A stretch of DNA of 42,277 nucleotides from a virus. The position numbers were made by a program, and so were the translations under genes. The stretch covers positions 1 through 42,277 of IMG/VR virus record IMGVR_UViG_3300025164_000437; one strand, written 5' to 3'. Below, in pieces: positions 1-6,386 of the stretch (position 1 is the stretch's first letter; every line of letters starts with the position of its first letter). The notes below the pieces were generated by a model, which saw only the letters and a program-made list of their open reading frames with translations, did no database searches and was not told the origin of the DNA.

Positions 1-1443
1 GGTCTGAAGGCTCTAGCAGCTAAGTACGCGGGTGTTGAGCTAGGTAAAGGCATCAGAATGTCATTTACGGAAATTCGGCCCTTAGAAGCCTTTACAGACG
101 AGCAGCTATCCTATGCTGCTAACGATGTTGTTGTTTTATTCCCGATTTGGAAGGCACAAAAAGAGATTTTAGCCAAAGAGGGAATGGAACAAGTAGCTGA
201 TATTGAGTTCCAGCTTACACAAGTTATTGCTGCTATGGAGATAGAAGGCGTGCCTATTGATGTTCCAAAATGGCGTGCAAAAATGGAAGGTTATGCTATA
301 GAGCATGAAACTTCCAGAGTAAAGATGAATGAATTGTTATTTCCTGAAACAGTGTCAGAACAATTAGGCATGTTTGTTAGGGATGCTATTAATCTTAACA
401 GTCCTAAGCAACTAAAAGAAGCGTTCGGGAAGATTGGCGTGCATTTAAATGCTACAAATGAGCGCGAAATTGGTATTATTAATCATCCAGCCGCAAAAGA
501 GCTTTTACACTATCGAAAACTCCAAAAGATTATGTCCTCTTATGGGGAAACATTTCTAGGGGAGATTCATCCTTTTACAAATCGAATTCATCCTGATTGG
601 CAACAGATAGGAACAGCAACAGGAAGATTTGCATGTAAAAAACCGAATCTACAGCAGATGCCAGATGAATTTCGTCAATGCGTGTCACTAAAAGACTACG
701 CAATTGTGGTTGCTGATTATTCACAAATCGAACTGCGTATCTTAGCTGAGCTTAGTAACGATGCTCGATTCATGGAAGCGTTTACTTCTGGTGAGGATTT
801 ACACACAGCGACAGCCGGAGCTATCTTTGGATTAAAGATAGAAAATGTCACTAAGGAACAACGATTTATTGCTAAGACGATTAACTTTGGGTTAGCCTAT
901 GGGATGGGTCCTAGTAAACTTATGGATATGCTAAATCTAGAATCAATGAAGGAAGGCCGGTCTACGAAGTTTACATTTAGACAGGTTCAAAATATCATGA
1001 ATCGTTATCGAGCAGCCTATAAAGATGTTGTTGAGTGGTTGCATCAAGCGGGTGAGTTAGCGTACAGAAATGAGTTTTCTGTTACCATGCTTGGGCGCAA
1101 AAGGTATTTTAAGCGCCCAACTTCGGGCGATGCTCCGAATTATCTACAAGAGATAGCATCTATCAAACGACAAGGTGCTAATGCCCCTATTCAGGGGACA
1201 AATGCCGATATTACTAAGTTAGCGATGATTAATTTATACAATGATTTAGAAAATTATTCATATCGCGCAAAAATCATTATTCAAGTCCACGATGAAATCG
1301 TTGTACTAGCCCATAAGCGTCACGCGGCAAGTGTTAAGGAAGTAGTTGTGGAATCAATGCTTCGCTCAGCAAGTGAGGTATTAAAAAAGGTTCCGGTAAA
1401 GGTAGATGCATACGTAAGTGATATCTGGAAAAAAGGTGATTAA
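1..1443 (+). CDS. polA: DNA polymerase I family (family A), 5'-truncated by window edge
   Basis: Replicative or repair DNA polymerase of family A. The frame is open from base 1, so the N-terminus lies outside the window. The fragment starts in the end of a 3'-5' exonuclease domain: YAANDV near base 112 fits exo motif III (Y-x3-D). It continues through the polymerase domain: motif A VVADYSQIELR near 709, the O-helix motif RFIAKTINFGLAYG near 862, and motif C QVHDEIV near 1285. The catalytic aspartates of motifs A and C are present, so the enzyme looks active. Whether a 5'-nuclease domain exists cannot be seen. It overlaps the next gene by a few bases. Confidence 0.96.
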   Translation, partial: GLKALAAKYAGVELGKGIRMSFTEIRPLEAFTDEQLSYAANDVVVLFPIWKAQKEILAKEGMEQVADIEFQLTQVIAAMEIEGVPIDVPKWRAKMEGYAIEHETSRVKMNELLFPETVSEQLGMFVRDAINLNSPKQLKEAFGKIGVHLNATNEREIGIINHPAAKELLHYRKLQKIMSSYGETFLGEIHPFTNRIHPDWQQIGTATGRFACKKPNLQQMPDEFRQCVSLKDYAIVVADYSQIELRILAELSNDARFMEAFTSGEDLHTATAGAIFGLKIENVTKEQRFIAKTINFGLAYGMGPSKLMDMLNLESMKEGRSTKFTFRQVQNIMNRYRAAYKDVVEWLHQAGELAYRNEFSVTMLGRKRYFKRPTSGDAPNYLQEIASIKRQGANAPIQGTNADITKLAMINLYNDLENYSYRAKIIIQVHDEIVVLAHKRHAASVKEVVVESMLRSASEVLKKVPVKVDAYVSDIWKKGD

Positions 1444-1753
1444 TCTGACCATTCCTAAAGACCCTAATATATGGAAGAATTTAATTGATAACCTCCCGCC
1501 ATCCGAGAATTTGCCTGAAAATGGTATTAGTGCTCCCGCAATTGAAACTATCGAACCAAAAATAAAGAAGATTAATGATGGAAATGCCAAGGTATTTGTT
1601 CAACGAATTAAAACGATTGTCTATCTTTATACAGATAGGCAGGGAAAACATTATGGTGAGCAATCTTATCAAAATCTAACAACAATGGGTGAAATACCAC
1701 TTTCTGAGGCTCTAAATGCTTTTAAAAATGACCCGGACACTAAGGAAAAATAG
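1436..1753 (+). CDS. hypothetical protein downstream of polA
   Basis: I do not recognise this protein of about 105 residues. It begins at GTG 1436 (an alternative GTG lies at 1418) and overlaps the polymerase stop, so it is probably translationally coupled to it. The N-terminal half is rich in Pro and Asn. The C-terminal half is mixed and charged, with a segment VQRIKTIVYLYTDRQGKHYG that could be a beta-hairpin. There is no signal peptide or membrane segment. A promoter for the tRNA region starts 3 bases after the stop, so this gene ends the polymerase transcription unit. Confidence 0.6.
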   Translation: MINLTIPKDPNIWKNLIDNLPPSENLPENGISAPAIETIEPKIKKINDGNAKVFVQRIKTIVYLYTDRQGKHYGEQSYQNLTTMGEIPLSEALNAFKNDPDTKEK

Positions 1754-1755
1754 AC

Positions 1756-1785
1756 TTGACATTGTTATTGTGGGTGTGATATAGT
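1756..1785 (+). promoter_or_regulatory. sigma70-type promoter for RNA/tRNA region
   Basis: TTGACA (1756-1761) and TATAGT (1780-1785) are separated by 18 bases, with TGA just before the -10 box. The predicted start near 1793 falls at the first base of a GC-rich hairpin RNA. The -35 region TTGACATTG is identical to that of the promoter at 22548, which also precedes a structured RNA and a tRNA. Confidence 0.75.
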
Positions 1786-1792
1786 GCATAGT

Positions 1793-1848
1793 GGGAGCGC
1801 CAGAGAACCGTCGTGGGCTGGATACGGTTTCTCGGCGGCTGGGCTCCT
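1793..1848 (+). ncRNA. rod-like hairpin RNA at promoter start
   Basis: A GC-rich fold begins where transcription should start. GGAGC (1794-1798) pairs with GCTCC (1843-1847), and GAGAACCGT (1803-1811) pairs with ACGGTTTCTC (1824-1833) with one bulged base. No open reading frame explains it. It could be a free small RNA, a 5' stabilising leader of the tRNA transcript, or a processing signal. I cannot assign it to a known family. Confidence 0.5.
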
Positions 1849-1856
1849 AAAATAAT

Positions 1857-1948
1857 GGATAGGTGGCTGAGAGGCTTAAAGCGACGGTTTGCTAAACCGT
1901 TGTAGCGTTATTCGTCTACCGCGAGTTCGAATCTCGCTCTATCCGCCA
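1857..1948 (+). tRNA. tRNA-Ser(GCU)
   Basis: Acceptor GGATAGG pairs near the 3' end; the anticodon loop TTGCTAA gives GCU, reading AGC/AGU. It has the long serine variable arm, T-loop TTCGAAT, discriminator G and encoded CCA. It is the first tRNA after the 1756 promoter. Confidence 0.95.
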
Positions 1949-1962
1949 AAGAAGGAAAACTT

Positions 1963-2169
1963 GTGGAAACGAATTTCGGTTCTTGTTGTAAATGTGGGGC
2001 AGATAGCCCTCTAATAGAATTCCAGCCCGCCACAAAAACATGTTATTGGTTTACTTGCTCAGCGCGTGGTGAACATATGCATGTTACTTGTAAGCGATGC
2101 GGATATAAGCGAGTTGTTCAAGAGTGGAAAGTACGCCATTGGCCGGATAGTCCTAATGATAGCGAATAG
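1963..2169 (+). CDS. small zinc-ribbon protein
   Basis: This 68-residue protein starts at GTG 1963 behind GAAGGA. It has two CxxC pairs, CCKCG near residue 8 and CKRC near residue 43, with a His-Met-His stretch between them, as expected for a zinc ribbon. It sits directly behind tRNA-Ser and overlaps the next gene by 14 bases. Function is unknown; such small ribbons in phages often bind nucleic acid or host proteins, but nothing here decides that. Confidence 0.7.
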   Translation: METNFGSCCKCGADSPLIEFQPATKTCYWFTCSARGEHMHVTCKRCGYKRVVQEWKVRHWPDSPNDSE

Positions 2170-2521
2170 AAAGATAGCTGTCGTTGGTTCGCGCATATTC
2201 AAAAATTGGGAGCAATTAAAAAAGACATTAGATGAATATCTCCAAGAAGATGATACAATCGTATCCGGGGGAGCCATTGGAGTGGATTCCATGGCTCAAC
2301 GATATGCTAAAGAAAGGGGCTTCGATATCCTTGTTTGTTACCCAAGATACGGTCGATTTGGTCGCGGTGCTACATTCATCAGGAATCGAAGAATCGTTGA
2401 AAACAGTGATTTGGTCCTCGCCTTTTATAGTAAAGGACGCCTCGGTGAAGGAGGGACAGCTAATACTATCCATTGGGCCAAAGAATTAGGTGTTCCATAT
2501 CAGGAATTTGAGGAAGAATAA
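2156..2521 (+). CDS. SLOG-superfamily (DUF2493-like) protein
   Basis: This 121-residue Rossmann-like protein resembles the SLOG/DprA/YspA group, whose members bind nucleotides or nucleic acid. Visible marks are the N-terminal strand and turn IAVVGSR, the glycine-rich VSGGAIGVDSMAQRYA, and GRGATFIRNRRIVENSDLVL, all in family order. I chose ATG 2156, which overlaps the upstream zinc-ribbon gene, because the family begins at this strand; a longer frame from 2066 would add residues unlike the family. The next gene follows without a gap. Known members handle nucleotide signals or DNA, but the substrate here is not visible. Confidence 0.8.
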   Translation: MIANRKIAVVGSRIFKNWEQLKKTLDEYLQEDDTIVSGGAIGVDSMAQRYAKERGFDILVCYPRYGRFGRGATFIRNRRIVENSDLVLAFYSKGRLGEGGTANTIHWAKELGVPYQEFEEE

Positions 2522-2884
2522 ATGCATAAGCAAATCGCTAAGATTGAAAGCACTTTTCTTGGTTTTGAGGACCATGGAATTTTCACAGCTTGGTTAACAC
2601 TTGATTATGGGGGCTCTGGTCAAGGTGTAGGATTGCATACACTTTCTTATAATAAAGATGGACATATTGGGGCACCGGGGGGTATTAACTATATTATACG
2701 AATTTTAAAAGCTTGTGGAGTAGAAGAATGGGGAAAATTAAAAGGCAGAACCATTTATGTTATTAAAGAAGATGATGGATGGGATGCTAAAGTTCTAGGT
2801 ATTGGCCCATTACCTACAGAGAGTGGAAAAGATTTTCTGTTCGATGAGGTTGTATTATGGCCAGACCTAGTAAAAAACAAATAA
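2522..2884 (+). CDS. hypothetical phage protein
   Basis: This 120-residue protein starts immediately after the SLOG gene stop. It has a glycine-rich middle (LDYGGSGQGVGLHTLSY) and a conserved-looking GGINYIIRILKACGVEEWG segment, then RTIYVIKEDDGW. The pattern suggests a compact alpha/beta phage protein of the kind seen near replication genes, but I cannot name the family. There is no signal peptide or membrane segment. tRNA-Ser(UGA) follows 7 bases later. Confidence 0.75.
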   Translation: MHKQIAKIESTFLGFEDHGIFTAWLTLDYGGSGQGVGLHTLSYNKDGHIGAPGGINYIIRILKACGVEEWGKLKGRTIYVIKEDDGWDAKVLGIGPLPTESGKDFLFDEVVLWPDLVKNK

Positions 2885-2891
2885 AATCATG

Positions 2892-2980
2892 GGGGAGTTG
2901 GCAGAGCTTGGTAATGCTCCCGTCTTGAAAACGGGCGACGGGTTAAACCGACAGGAGTTCGAATCTTCTACTCCCCGCCA
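2892..2980 (+). tRNA. tRNA-Ser(UGA)
   Basis: Acceptor GGGGAGT pairs with ACTCCCC. Anticodon loop CTTGAAA gives UGA, reading UCA. It has a long variable arm, T-loop TTCGAAT, discriminator G and encoded CCA. Confidence 0.95.
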
Positions 2981-3101
2981 CTTTGCTCCTGTAGTTTGCT
3001 GGTGTGAACACGATTGTTGTTTTTTTGATGTTTTCTATGATTGTGATATTTGTGAGTGTCACGAAGTAGGATATACTCCGTGGGGATTTTGGGATGATTA
3101 A
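2979..3101 (+). pseudogene. Cys-rich coding remnant without a start
   Basis: An open frame runs from the CCA end of tRNA-Ser(UGA) to a TAA at 3099-3101. It encodes CWCEHDCC and CDICECHEVG, a Cys/His-rich composition like the zinc-binding gene at 26262. There is no ATG, GTG or TTG in frame after the tRNA. The only upstream start (ATG 2889) would require translating the tRNA itself. It may be the 3' remnant of a gene displaced by the tRNA, or a fused frame. Confidence 0.35.
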
Positions 3102-3148
3102 ATGAGTGCCATCATCCTTGGAAGGAGATTAAAGAAAGGAATAAATAT

Positions 3149-3334
3149 ATGGAAATTTTCGTTATAACGCGAAATAAAACACATCTAGGAACATTGATTG
3201 GGGCTAGTAAAACTCCTCAAGTTTTTGAAGCTTGTAATATTGACCAAGCTAAAGATGTCTACCATCTTCCAATGAATACTAAAGATGTGTTAAATCCATT
3301 TTGTAAACGTTGTTTCAAGCCTGTGGGGGCGTAG
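3149..3334 (+). CDS. small hypothetical protein ending in tRNA-Ala
   Basis: This 61-residue protein starts at ATG 3149 behind GAAAGG. It has a C-terminal CKRC pair and otherwise no recognisable motif. Its TAG stop (3332-3334) is formed by bases 8-10 of tRNA-Ala, so the last codons and the stop lie inside the tRNA gene. Cutting of the transcript at the tRNA 5' end would remove the stop. Function unknown. Confidence 0.65.
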   Translation: MEIFVITRNKTHLGTLIGASKTPQVFEACNIDQAKDVYHLPMNTKDVLNPFCKRCFKPVGA

Positions 3335-3400
3335 TGGTAATGGTAGCACGACTGCTTTGCACGCAGTAGGTCGGAGTTCGATTCTCCGTGTCCTCCACCA
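3325..3400 (+). tRNA. tRNA-Ala(UGC)
   Basis: The anticodon stem ACTGC/GCAGT encloses loop TTTGCAC, giving UGC. T-arm CGGAG/CTCCG has loop TTCGATT, and the gene ends in encoded CCA. The acceptor has several G-U pairs and one apparent extra base before ACCA, so its exact ends are less certain. Confidence 0.85.
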
Positions 3401-3405
3401 ATCAT

Positions 3406-3482
3406 GATTCTGTGCTAGAGTGGCCTAATAGCTCTGTTTGCAAAACAGGTGTTCACCCGTCCGAATCGGGTCAGAATCTCCA
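3406..3482 (+). tRNA. tRNA-Cys(GCA)
   Basis: Acceptor GATTCTG pairs with CAGAATC; anticodon loop TTGCAAA gives GCA. The discriminator is T (U in RNA), which is the normal tRNA-Cys identity base, followed by encoded CCA. The T-loop is TCCGAAT. Confidence 0.93.
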
Positions 3483-3512
3483 ATTTTGACTAATCTTGCT
3501 AGAGAGCTTGAC

Positions 3513-3659
3513 ATGAGGTATATGCCTATGGTAGAATCAAGTAAACAACCTATTAGGACATTAGATAGACCATTTGGTAGCCCACGACCGGCTCCAAAAC
3601 CGACCGGGGGAAAGAAAAAGCGTGGGCCAAAATCAAAGGAAGAGGGTGATATAAAATAA
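3513..3659 (+). CDS. small basic Pro/Lys-rich protein
   Basis: A 48-residue protein from ATG 3513; the longer open frame would begin inside tRNA-Cys. The C-terminal half (PRPAPKPTGGKKKRGPKSKE) is strongly basic and probably disordered, suggesting nucleic-acid contact. It lies between the tRNA pair and the upstream Y-RNA-like element of the Ro60 locus. No family recognised. Confidence 0.5.
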   Translation: MRYMPMVESSKQPIRTLDRPFGSPRPAPKPTGGKKKRGPKSKEEGDIK

Positions 3660-3687
3660 CGGAACCCCTTTTTCCGAACATAATAAG

Positions 3688-3761
3688 TAGTCCGTAGTGC
3701 GATTAGAGATACTTCTTAAATAACATTTTAATAAAAACTCTAATCACCTATTCTCGGACTA
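3688..3761 (+). ncRNA. Y RNA-like element 1 (upstream of Ro60 gene)
   Basis: TAGTCCG (3688-3694) pairs with CGGACTA (3755-3761), and GATTAGAG (3701-3708) pairs with CTCTAATC (3738-3745). Between the helices lies the conserved internal loop GTAGTG facing CCTATTCTC, followed by ATACTTC at the inner helix end. The same motif set recurs in six elements downstream of the TROVE gene. This element is compact, with no tRNA-like module, and lies 33 bases before the TROVE start, a usual place for bacterial Y RNAs. Confidence 0.85.
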
Positions 3762-3794
3762 AATTATCGCTAGCAACGAATTGAGGTAAAAGGA

Positions 3795-5360
3795 ATGGCA
3801 ACACTAAATAAGACAAAAACAGCCGTACGTCTGGAAAAGATTGACGCTGAAACTACGGTAAACTATGAGGGCGAAGTAGCATATACTTTGCCAGTAAAGG
3901 CGAGACTTATTTCTCGTGTTCTTGGCGCATTTTGGAACGAAGATACGTTCTATGTAAGCGGCAAGAAGTTGGCGCAAGATACAATCGATGATGTAGTTGA
4001 AGTTGCAAAGATAGACCCAAAGTTTCCTTTGCAGTTAGCGGCATATGCGCGCAACGAGATTTATTTGCGCACGACTCCACAAGTGATTTTAGTTGTAAGC
4101 GCGAGTATCCCGGCTTGCAAGCCTTTTATTCGTGAATATGCACCAAAGATTATCAAGCGTGCGGATGAATTATCAGAAGTTTTAGCGTTTCAGCTTGCTC
4201 AGTATGGAAAGCCTATTCCTAACTCATTGAAGAAGGGTGTGGCTGACGCTTTTCATAAGTTTGATGAATATCAGCTAAACAAGTATGACTCAGATAAATC
4301 TGCGGTTAAACTTGGTGATGTTCTTCGTTTGATTAATCGTGAAAAGGATTATCCTGTTTCTAAGGCTATGTACGATTATCTCGTACACGATATCGTGGAT
4401 GCTGATGCGCTACCAAAGATTGGCGCGCTAAAGAAACTACTTGCCAAAGAAACTATTGACGGTGAAGCAAAAGAGCTTATCAAGGCATCAAATGTTACTT
4501 GGGAAACACTGATTTCTAAGTTTGGCTCTTCCAAGGAAACTTGGGAGCTTGTAGCGCCGAATATGGGTTATATGGCGTTACTACGTAATTTGAGAAACTT
4601 TATCGACAAAGATGTTCAATTGGATGCTATAATTGAACGTTTAACGGACGAGGAGCAGATTAAGCGTTCAAAGCAGCTACCATTTCGGTTCTATAGTGCT
4701 TATAAGAATGTTCGTGATAATCAAAAGGTTCAGCGAGCAATTGCCCAAGCTTTTGAGAAATCAATTACGAATGTTGAGCTTGGTGGTTCTACAGCCGTAT
4801 TTGTTGACCTTTCAGGGTCAATGACGGGCTCACAAGTAAGTGCTAAGAGCGAAGTTTCGTATGCCGAAGTTGCTGCTGTAATTGGCGCGCTTTCGGTAAA
4901 AAAGGCCGAAGAATCGATTACAGTTGGTTTTGGTGAAAGTGCGAAAATCATCCGTCTGAATCCAGACGATACGATGATTAGTAATATCCAGAAAATTGTT
5001 AATACAAATGTTGGCCATTCAACAAACGCTTGGCTAGCTTTTGAAGAGTTAATCAAAAATAGCATAAAAGTTGACCGAATTATTTTGATTTCAGATATGC
5101 AGTGCTATAATACAAATGACTCTTCCTATTGGAATTTAGGTAAGCATAGCTCTGTTGAGATTCTTTGGACACAGTATGTAGCGGCAATCAATCCAAATGC
5201 TCGGCTTTATTCTTTGAATGTGTCAGCATATGGTACTAGTCAAACTCCGAGCACAAAGAAGAATGTTACACAAATTAATGGTTGGTCAGATAAGATTTTG
5301 GATTACATCAACTTCGTAGAGAAGGGCGATGTAATGGAAAAGGAAATTCGTAAGTATTAG
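3795..5360 (+). CDS. Ro60 orthologue (TROVE + vWA domain RNA-binding protein)
   Basis: This 521-residue Ro60-type protein binds Y RNAs and, in known bacteria, misfolded or degraded RNA, often with exoribonucleases. The N-terminal TROVE HEAT-repeat ring spans about residues 20-320, for example FPLQLAAYARNEIYLRTTPQ. A von Willebrand A domain follows at about 330-500, with an intact MIDAS motif DLSGS (D338, S340, S342) and a second acidic site LISDMQ near 434. Length matches the family. The start ATG 3795 follows GAGG with good spacing. Y-RNA-like elements lie on both sides and tRNAs surround the locus, which strongly supports function as a Ro60-Y RNA particle. A classical anti-termination or capsid role is unlikely. 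Confidence 0.95.
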   Translation: MATLNKTKTAVRLEKIDAETTVNYEGEVAYTLPVKARLISRVLGAFWNEDTFYVSGKKLAQDTIDDVVEVAKIDPKFPLQLAAYARNEIYLRTTPQVILVVSASIPACKPFIREYAPKIIKRADELSEVLAFQLAQYGKPIPNSLKKGVADAFHKFDEYQLNKYDSDKSAVKLGDVLRLINREKDYPVSKAMYDYLVHDIVDADALPKIGALKKLLAKETIDGEAKELIKASNVTWETLISKFGSSKETWELVAPNMGYMALLRNLRNFIDKDVQLDAIIERLTDEEQIKRSKQLPFRFYSAYKNVRDNQKVQRAIAQAFEKSITNVELGGSTAVFVDLSGSMTGSQVSAKSEVSYAEVAAVIGALSVKKAEESITVGFGESAKIIRLNPDDTMISNIQKIVNTNVGHSTNAWLAFEELIKNSIKVDRIILISDMQCYNTNDSSYWNLGKHSSVEILWTQYVAAINPNARLYSLNVSAYGTSQTPSTKKNVTQINGWSDKILDYINFVEKGDVMEKEIRKY

Positions 5361-5388
5361 ACTCTGTTCCCTTTTCAGGGGGCGGGGG

Positions 5389-5530
5389 ACTAGAGTAGTG
5401 TAGAATATCGTTACTTCGTAGGGCGCTCTGTGTACTAGGTTAAACTCCTAGCCCCGTCACACTTGACGGGTGTAGCTCATCGTTAGAGCAGGAGCTTTGA
5501 TGTCGATATTCGACCTAAATTCTCTCTAGT
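5389..5530 (+). ncRNA. Y RNA-like element 2 with permuted tRNA-like module (YrlA type)
   Basis: Ro-binding stem: ACTAGAG (5389-5395) pairs with CTCTAGT (5524-5530), and GAATATCG (5403-5410) pairs with CGATATTC (5504-5511), with GTAGTG facing AAATTCTC. Inside is a circularly permuted tRNA: anticodon-stem half GCTCT (5425-5429), T-arm CTAGG/CCTAG with loop TTAAACT (5435-5451), acceptor-like CCCGTCA closed by loop CACT to TGACGGG (5453-5470), D-arm GCTC/GAGC (5475-5489), then GGAGC (5491-5495) pairing back to GCTCT. The Y stem replaces the anticodon end, as in bacterial YrlA RNAs. Confidence 0.9.
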
Positions 5531-5544
5531 AAAAAGTGAATAAA

Positions 5545-5651
5545 GATGGGCCGAAACCAAGGGAGATGAAGTAATTAATCATTGTTGAACTTTGGCTAAA
5601 AGAGGAGTAGTACCCCCGGTAAGGTTTTCGAATCTTTAGCTCTTCCCCATC
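5545..5651 (+). ncRNA. structured spacer RNA, possibly degenerate tRNA-like
   Basis: GATGGG (5545-5550) can pair with CCCATC (5646-5651). Inside are AAGAG/CTCTT and a T-arm-like hairpin TAAGG/CTTTA with loop TTTTCGAAT. The Y-RNA internal-loop motif is absent and no normal cloverleaf fits. It may be a decayed tRNA, or a module from a lost Y RNA. Confidence 0.35.
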
Positions 5652-5657
5652 AAAAAA

Positions 5658-5792
5658 TTAGAAGCAGTGAAGTTATCAGTTACTTCTCTTGTAAAGACGT
5701 AGTTGTAGGTTCGATTCCTATTACACTGGAAACGGTGTGTAGCTCAACGGCAGAGCGCGAAAATAATCTGATAGCAATTAATTCTCTTCTAA
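5658..5792 (+). ncRNA. Y RNA-like element 3 with near-canonical permuted tRNA module
   Basis: Outer stem TTAGAAG (5658-5664)/CTTCTAA (5786-5792) and inner stem TATCAG (5674-5679)/CTGATA (5768-5773), with GCAGTG facing AATTCTC and TTACTTC after the inner stem. The insert reads T-arm GTAGG/CCTAT with loop TTCGATT (5705-5721), a 7-bp acceptor TACACTG/CGGTGTG closed by a GAAA tetraloop (5722-5739), TA as bases 8-9, and D-arm GCTC/GAGC with loop AACGGCA (5742-5756). Stem lengths of 7, 4 and 5 and the GG and TTC loop bases match true tRNA, in permuted order. Confidence 0.92.
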
Positions 5793-5803
5793 ATTAAATA
5801 CAA

Positions 5804-5893
5804 TACTGCTGACCCGCACATAAAACATCAACCGCGAGCCGACTGGCGGGGTACGATTAGCAATAAAAGCTGACGAGGTTAGATGCAGCAGTA
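5804..5893 (+). ncRNA. unclassified RNA with possible pseudoknot
   Basis: TACTGCTG (5804-5811) pairs perfectly with CAGCAGTA (5886-5893). CATC/GATG and AACC/GGTT stack inside (5826-5833 with 5877-5885). Within the loop, GCC/GGC and TTAGC/GCTGA hairpins form, and ACCCGC (5812-5817) can pair with GCGGGGT (5846-5852) as a pseudoknot. It lacks the Y-RNA motif and a tRNA shape. It lies 7 bases before tRNA-Glu(UUC). Family unknown. Confidence 0.5.
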
Positions 5894-5900
5894 ATAATAA

Positions 5901-5975
5901 GGCCCTCTCGTATATCGGAAAGTACGTCAGACTTTCAATCTGGTAAGCGGGGTTCGACTCCCCGGAGGGCCACCA
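5901..5975 (+). tRNA. tRNA-Glu(UUC)
   Basis: Acceptor GGCCCTC pairs at the 3' end with GAGGGCC. Anticodon loop CTTTCAA gives UUC, T-loop TTCGACT, discriminator A and encoded CCA. It stands between Y-RNA-like elements. Confidence 0.93.
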
Positions 5976-5992
5976 AAAATTTCGCGCAAAAG

Positions 5993-6061
5993 ATAGCGTA
6001 GTGAAGAATACGGTTACTTCTTGCAATTGAAACCTCCGTATTCACCTCTATTTCTCGCTAT
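5993..6061 (+). ncRNA. Y RNA-like element 4 (compact)
   Basis: Outer stem ATAGCG (5993-5998)/CGCTAT (6056-6061) and inner stem GAATACGG (6006-6013)/CCGTATTC (6036-6043) flank GTAGTG facing CTATTTCTC. TTACTTC follows the inner stem at 6014-6020. The terminal loop is only 22 bases, so there is no tRNA-like module. It is similar in size to the upstream element 1. Confidence 0.85.
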
Positions 6062-6078
6062 TATAAAACTGAATAAGT

Positions 6079-6294
6079 AACTAAAGTAGTGCAGAAAACA
6101 GATACTTCAAGTATTATCTTTATAGGGTCAAAGCTATAGAGAGCCGATACCGCGTAGAAGCGTTATGGTAGTGACTACGCTTTCTTGTCTAGAAGAAGTA
6201 TTTAGGCATAATGGTGATTCCATTCGTAGGCCAGCCAACGTTAAAAGGCAAAGATTTTCTGGCATTTTCTGTTCTCGACTAATTCTCTTTAGTT
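6079..6294 (+). ncRNA. Y RNA-like element 5 with a large unusual insert
   Basis: AACTAAAG (6079-6086) pairs with CTTTAGTT (6287-6294); GAAAACAG (6094-6101) pairs with CTGTTCTC (6269-6276) with one mismatch. GTAGTG faces CTAATTCTC, and ATACTTC follows. The 160-base insert holds CTTTATAG/CTATAGAG (6118-6141), whose loop recalls a T-arm, and GCGTAG/CTACGC (6152-6180). The rest does not fit the tRNA-like module of elements 2 and 3. A short open frame (6165-6347) has no ribosome binding site and runs into a tRNA, so I do not call it. Confidence 0.7.
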
Positions 6295-6301
6295 ATTTAG
6301 A

Positions 6302-6376
6302 GTCCCCATCGTCTAATGATAAGGACTACTGTTTCTCGGACAGTTAATCAGAGTTTGAATCTCTGTGGGGGCACCA
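6302..6376 (+). tRNA. tRNA-Glu(CUC)
   Basis: Acceptor GTCCCCA/TGGGGGC; anticodon loop TTCTCGG gives CUC, reading GAG. T-arm CAGAG/CTCTG with loop TTTGAAT, discriminator A and encoded CCA. With the UUC gene it gives two glutamate tRNAs inside the Y RNA array. Confidence 0.9.
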
Positions 6377-6386
6377 AATAAAATTG

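Noticed and set aside
1381-2473. Reverse-strand frames opposite the small genes after polA
   Set aside because: They lie opposite better supported forward genes, have no ribosome binding site and no recognisable protein pattern.
5870-5900. CTGACGA near 5870 as a hammerhead ribozyme core
   Set aside because: The required GAAA and cleavage-site helices are not found around it.
5778-6026. 82-residue reverse frame in the Y RNA array
   Set aside because: It covers tRNA-Glu and two RNA elements on the other strand; its sequence is the translated complement of a tRNA.
6165-6347. 60-residue forward frame in the Y RNA array
   Set aside because: It crosses the base-paired strands of Y element 5 and runs into tRNA-Glu, with no ribosome binding site.
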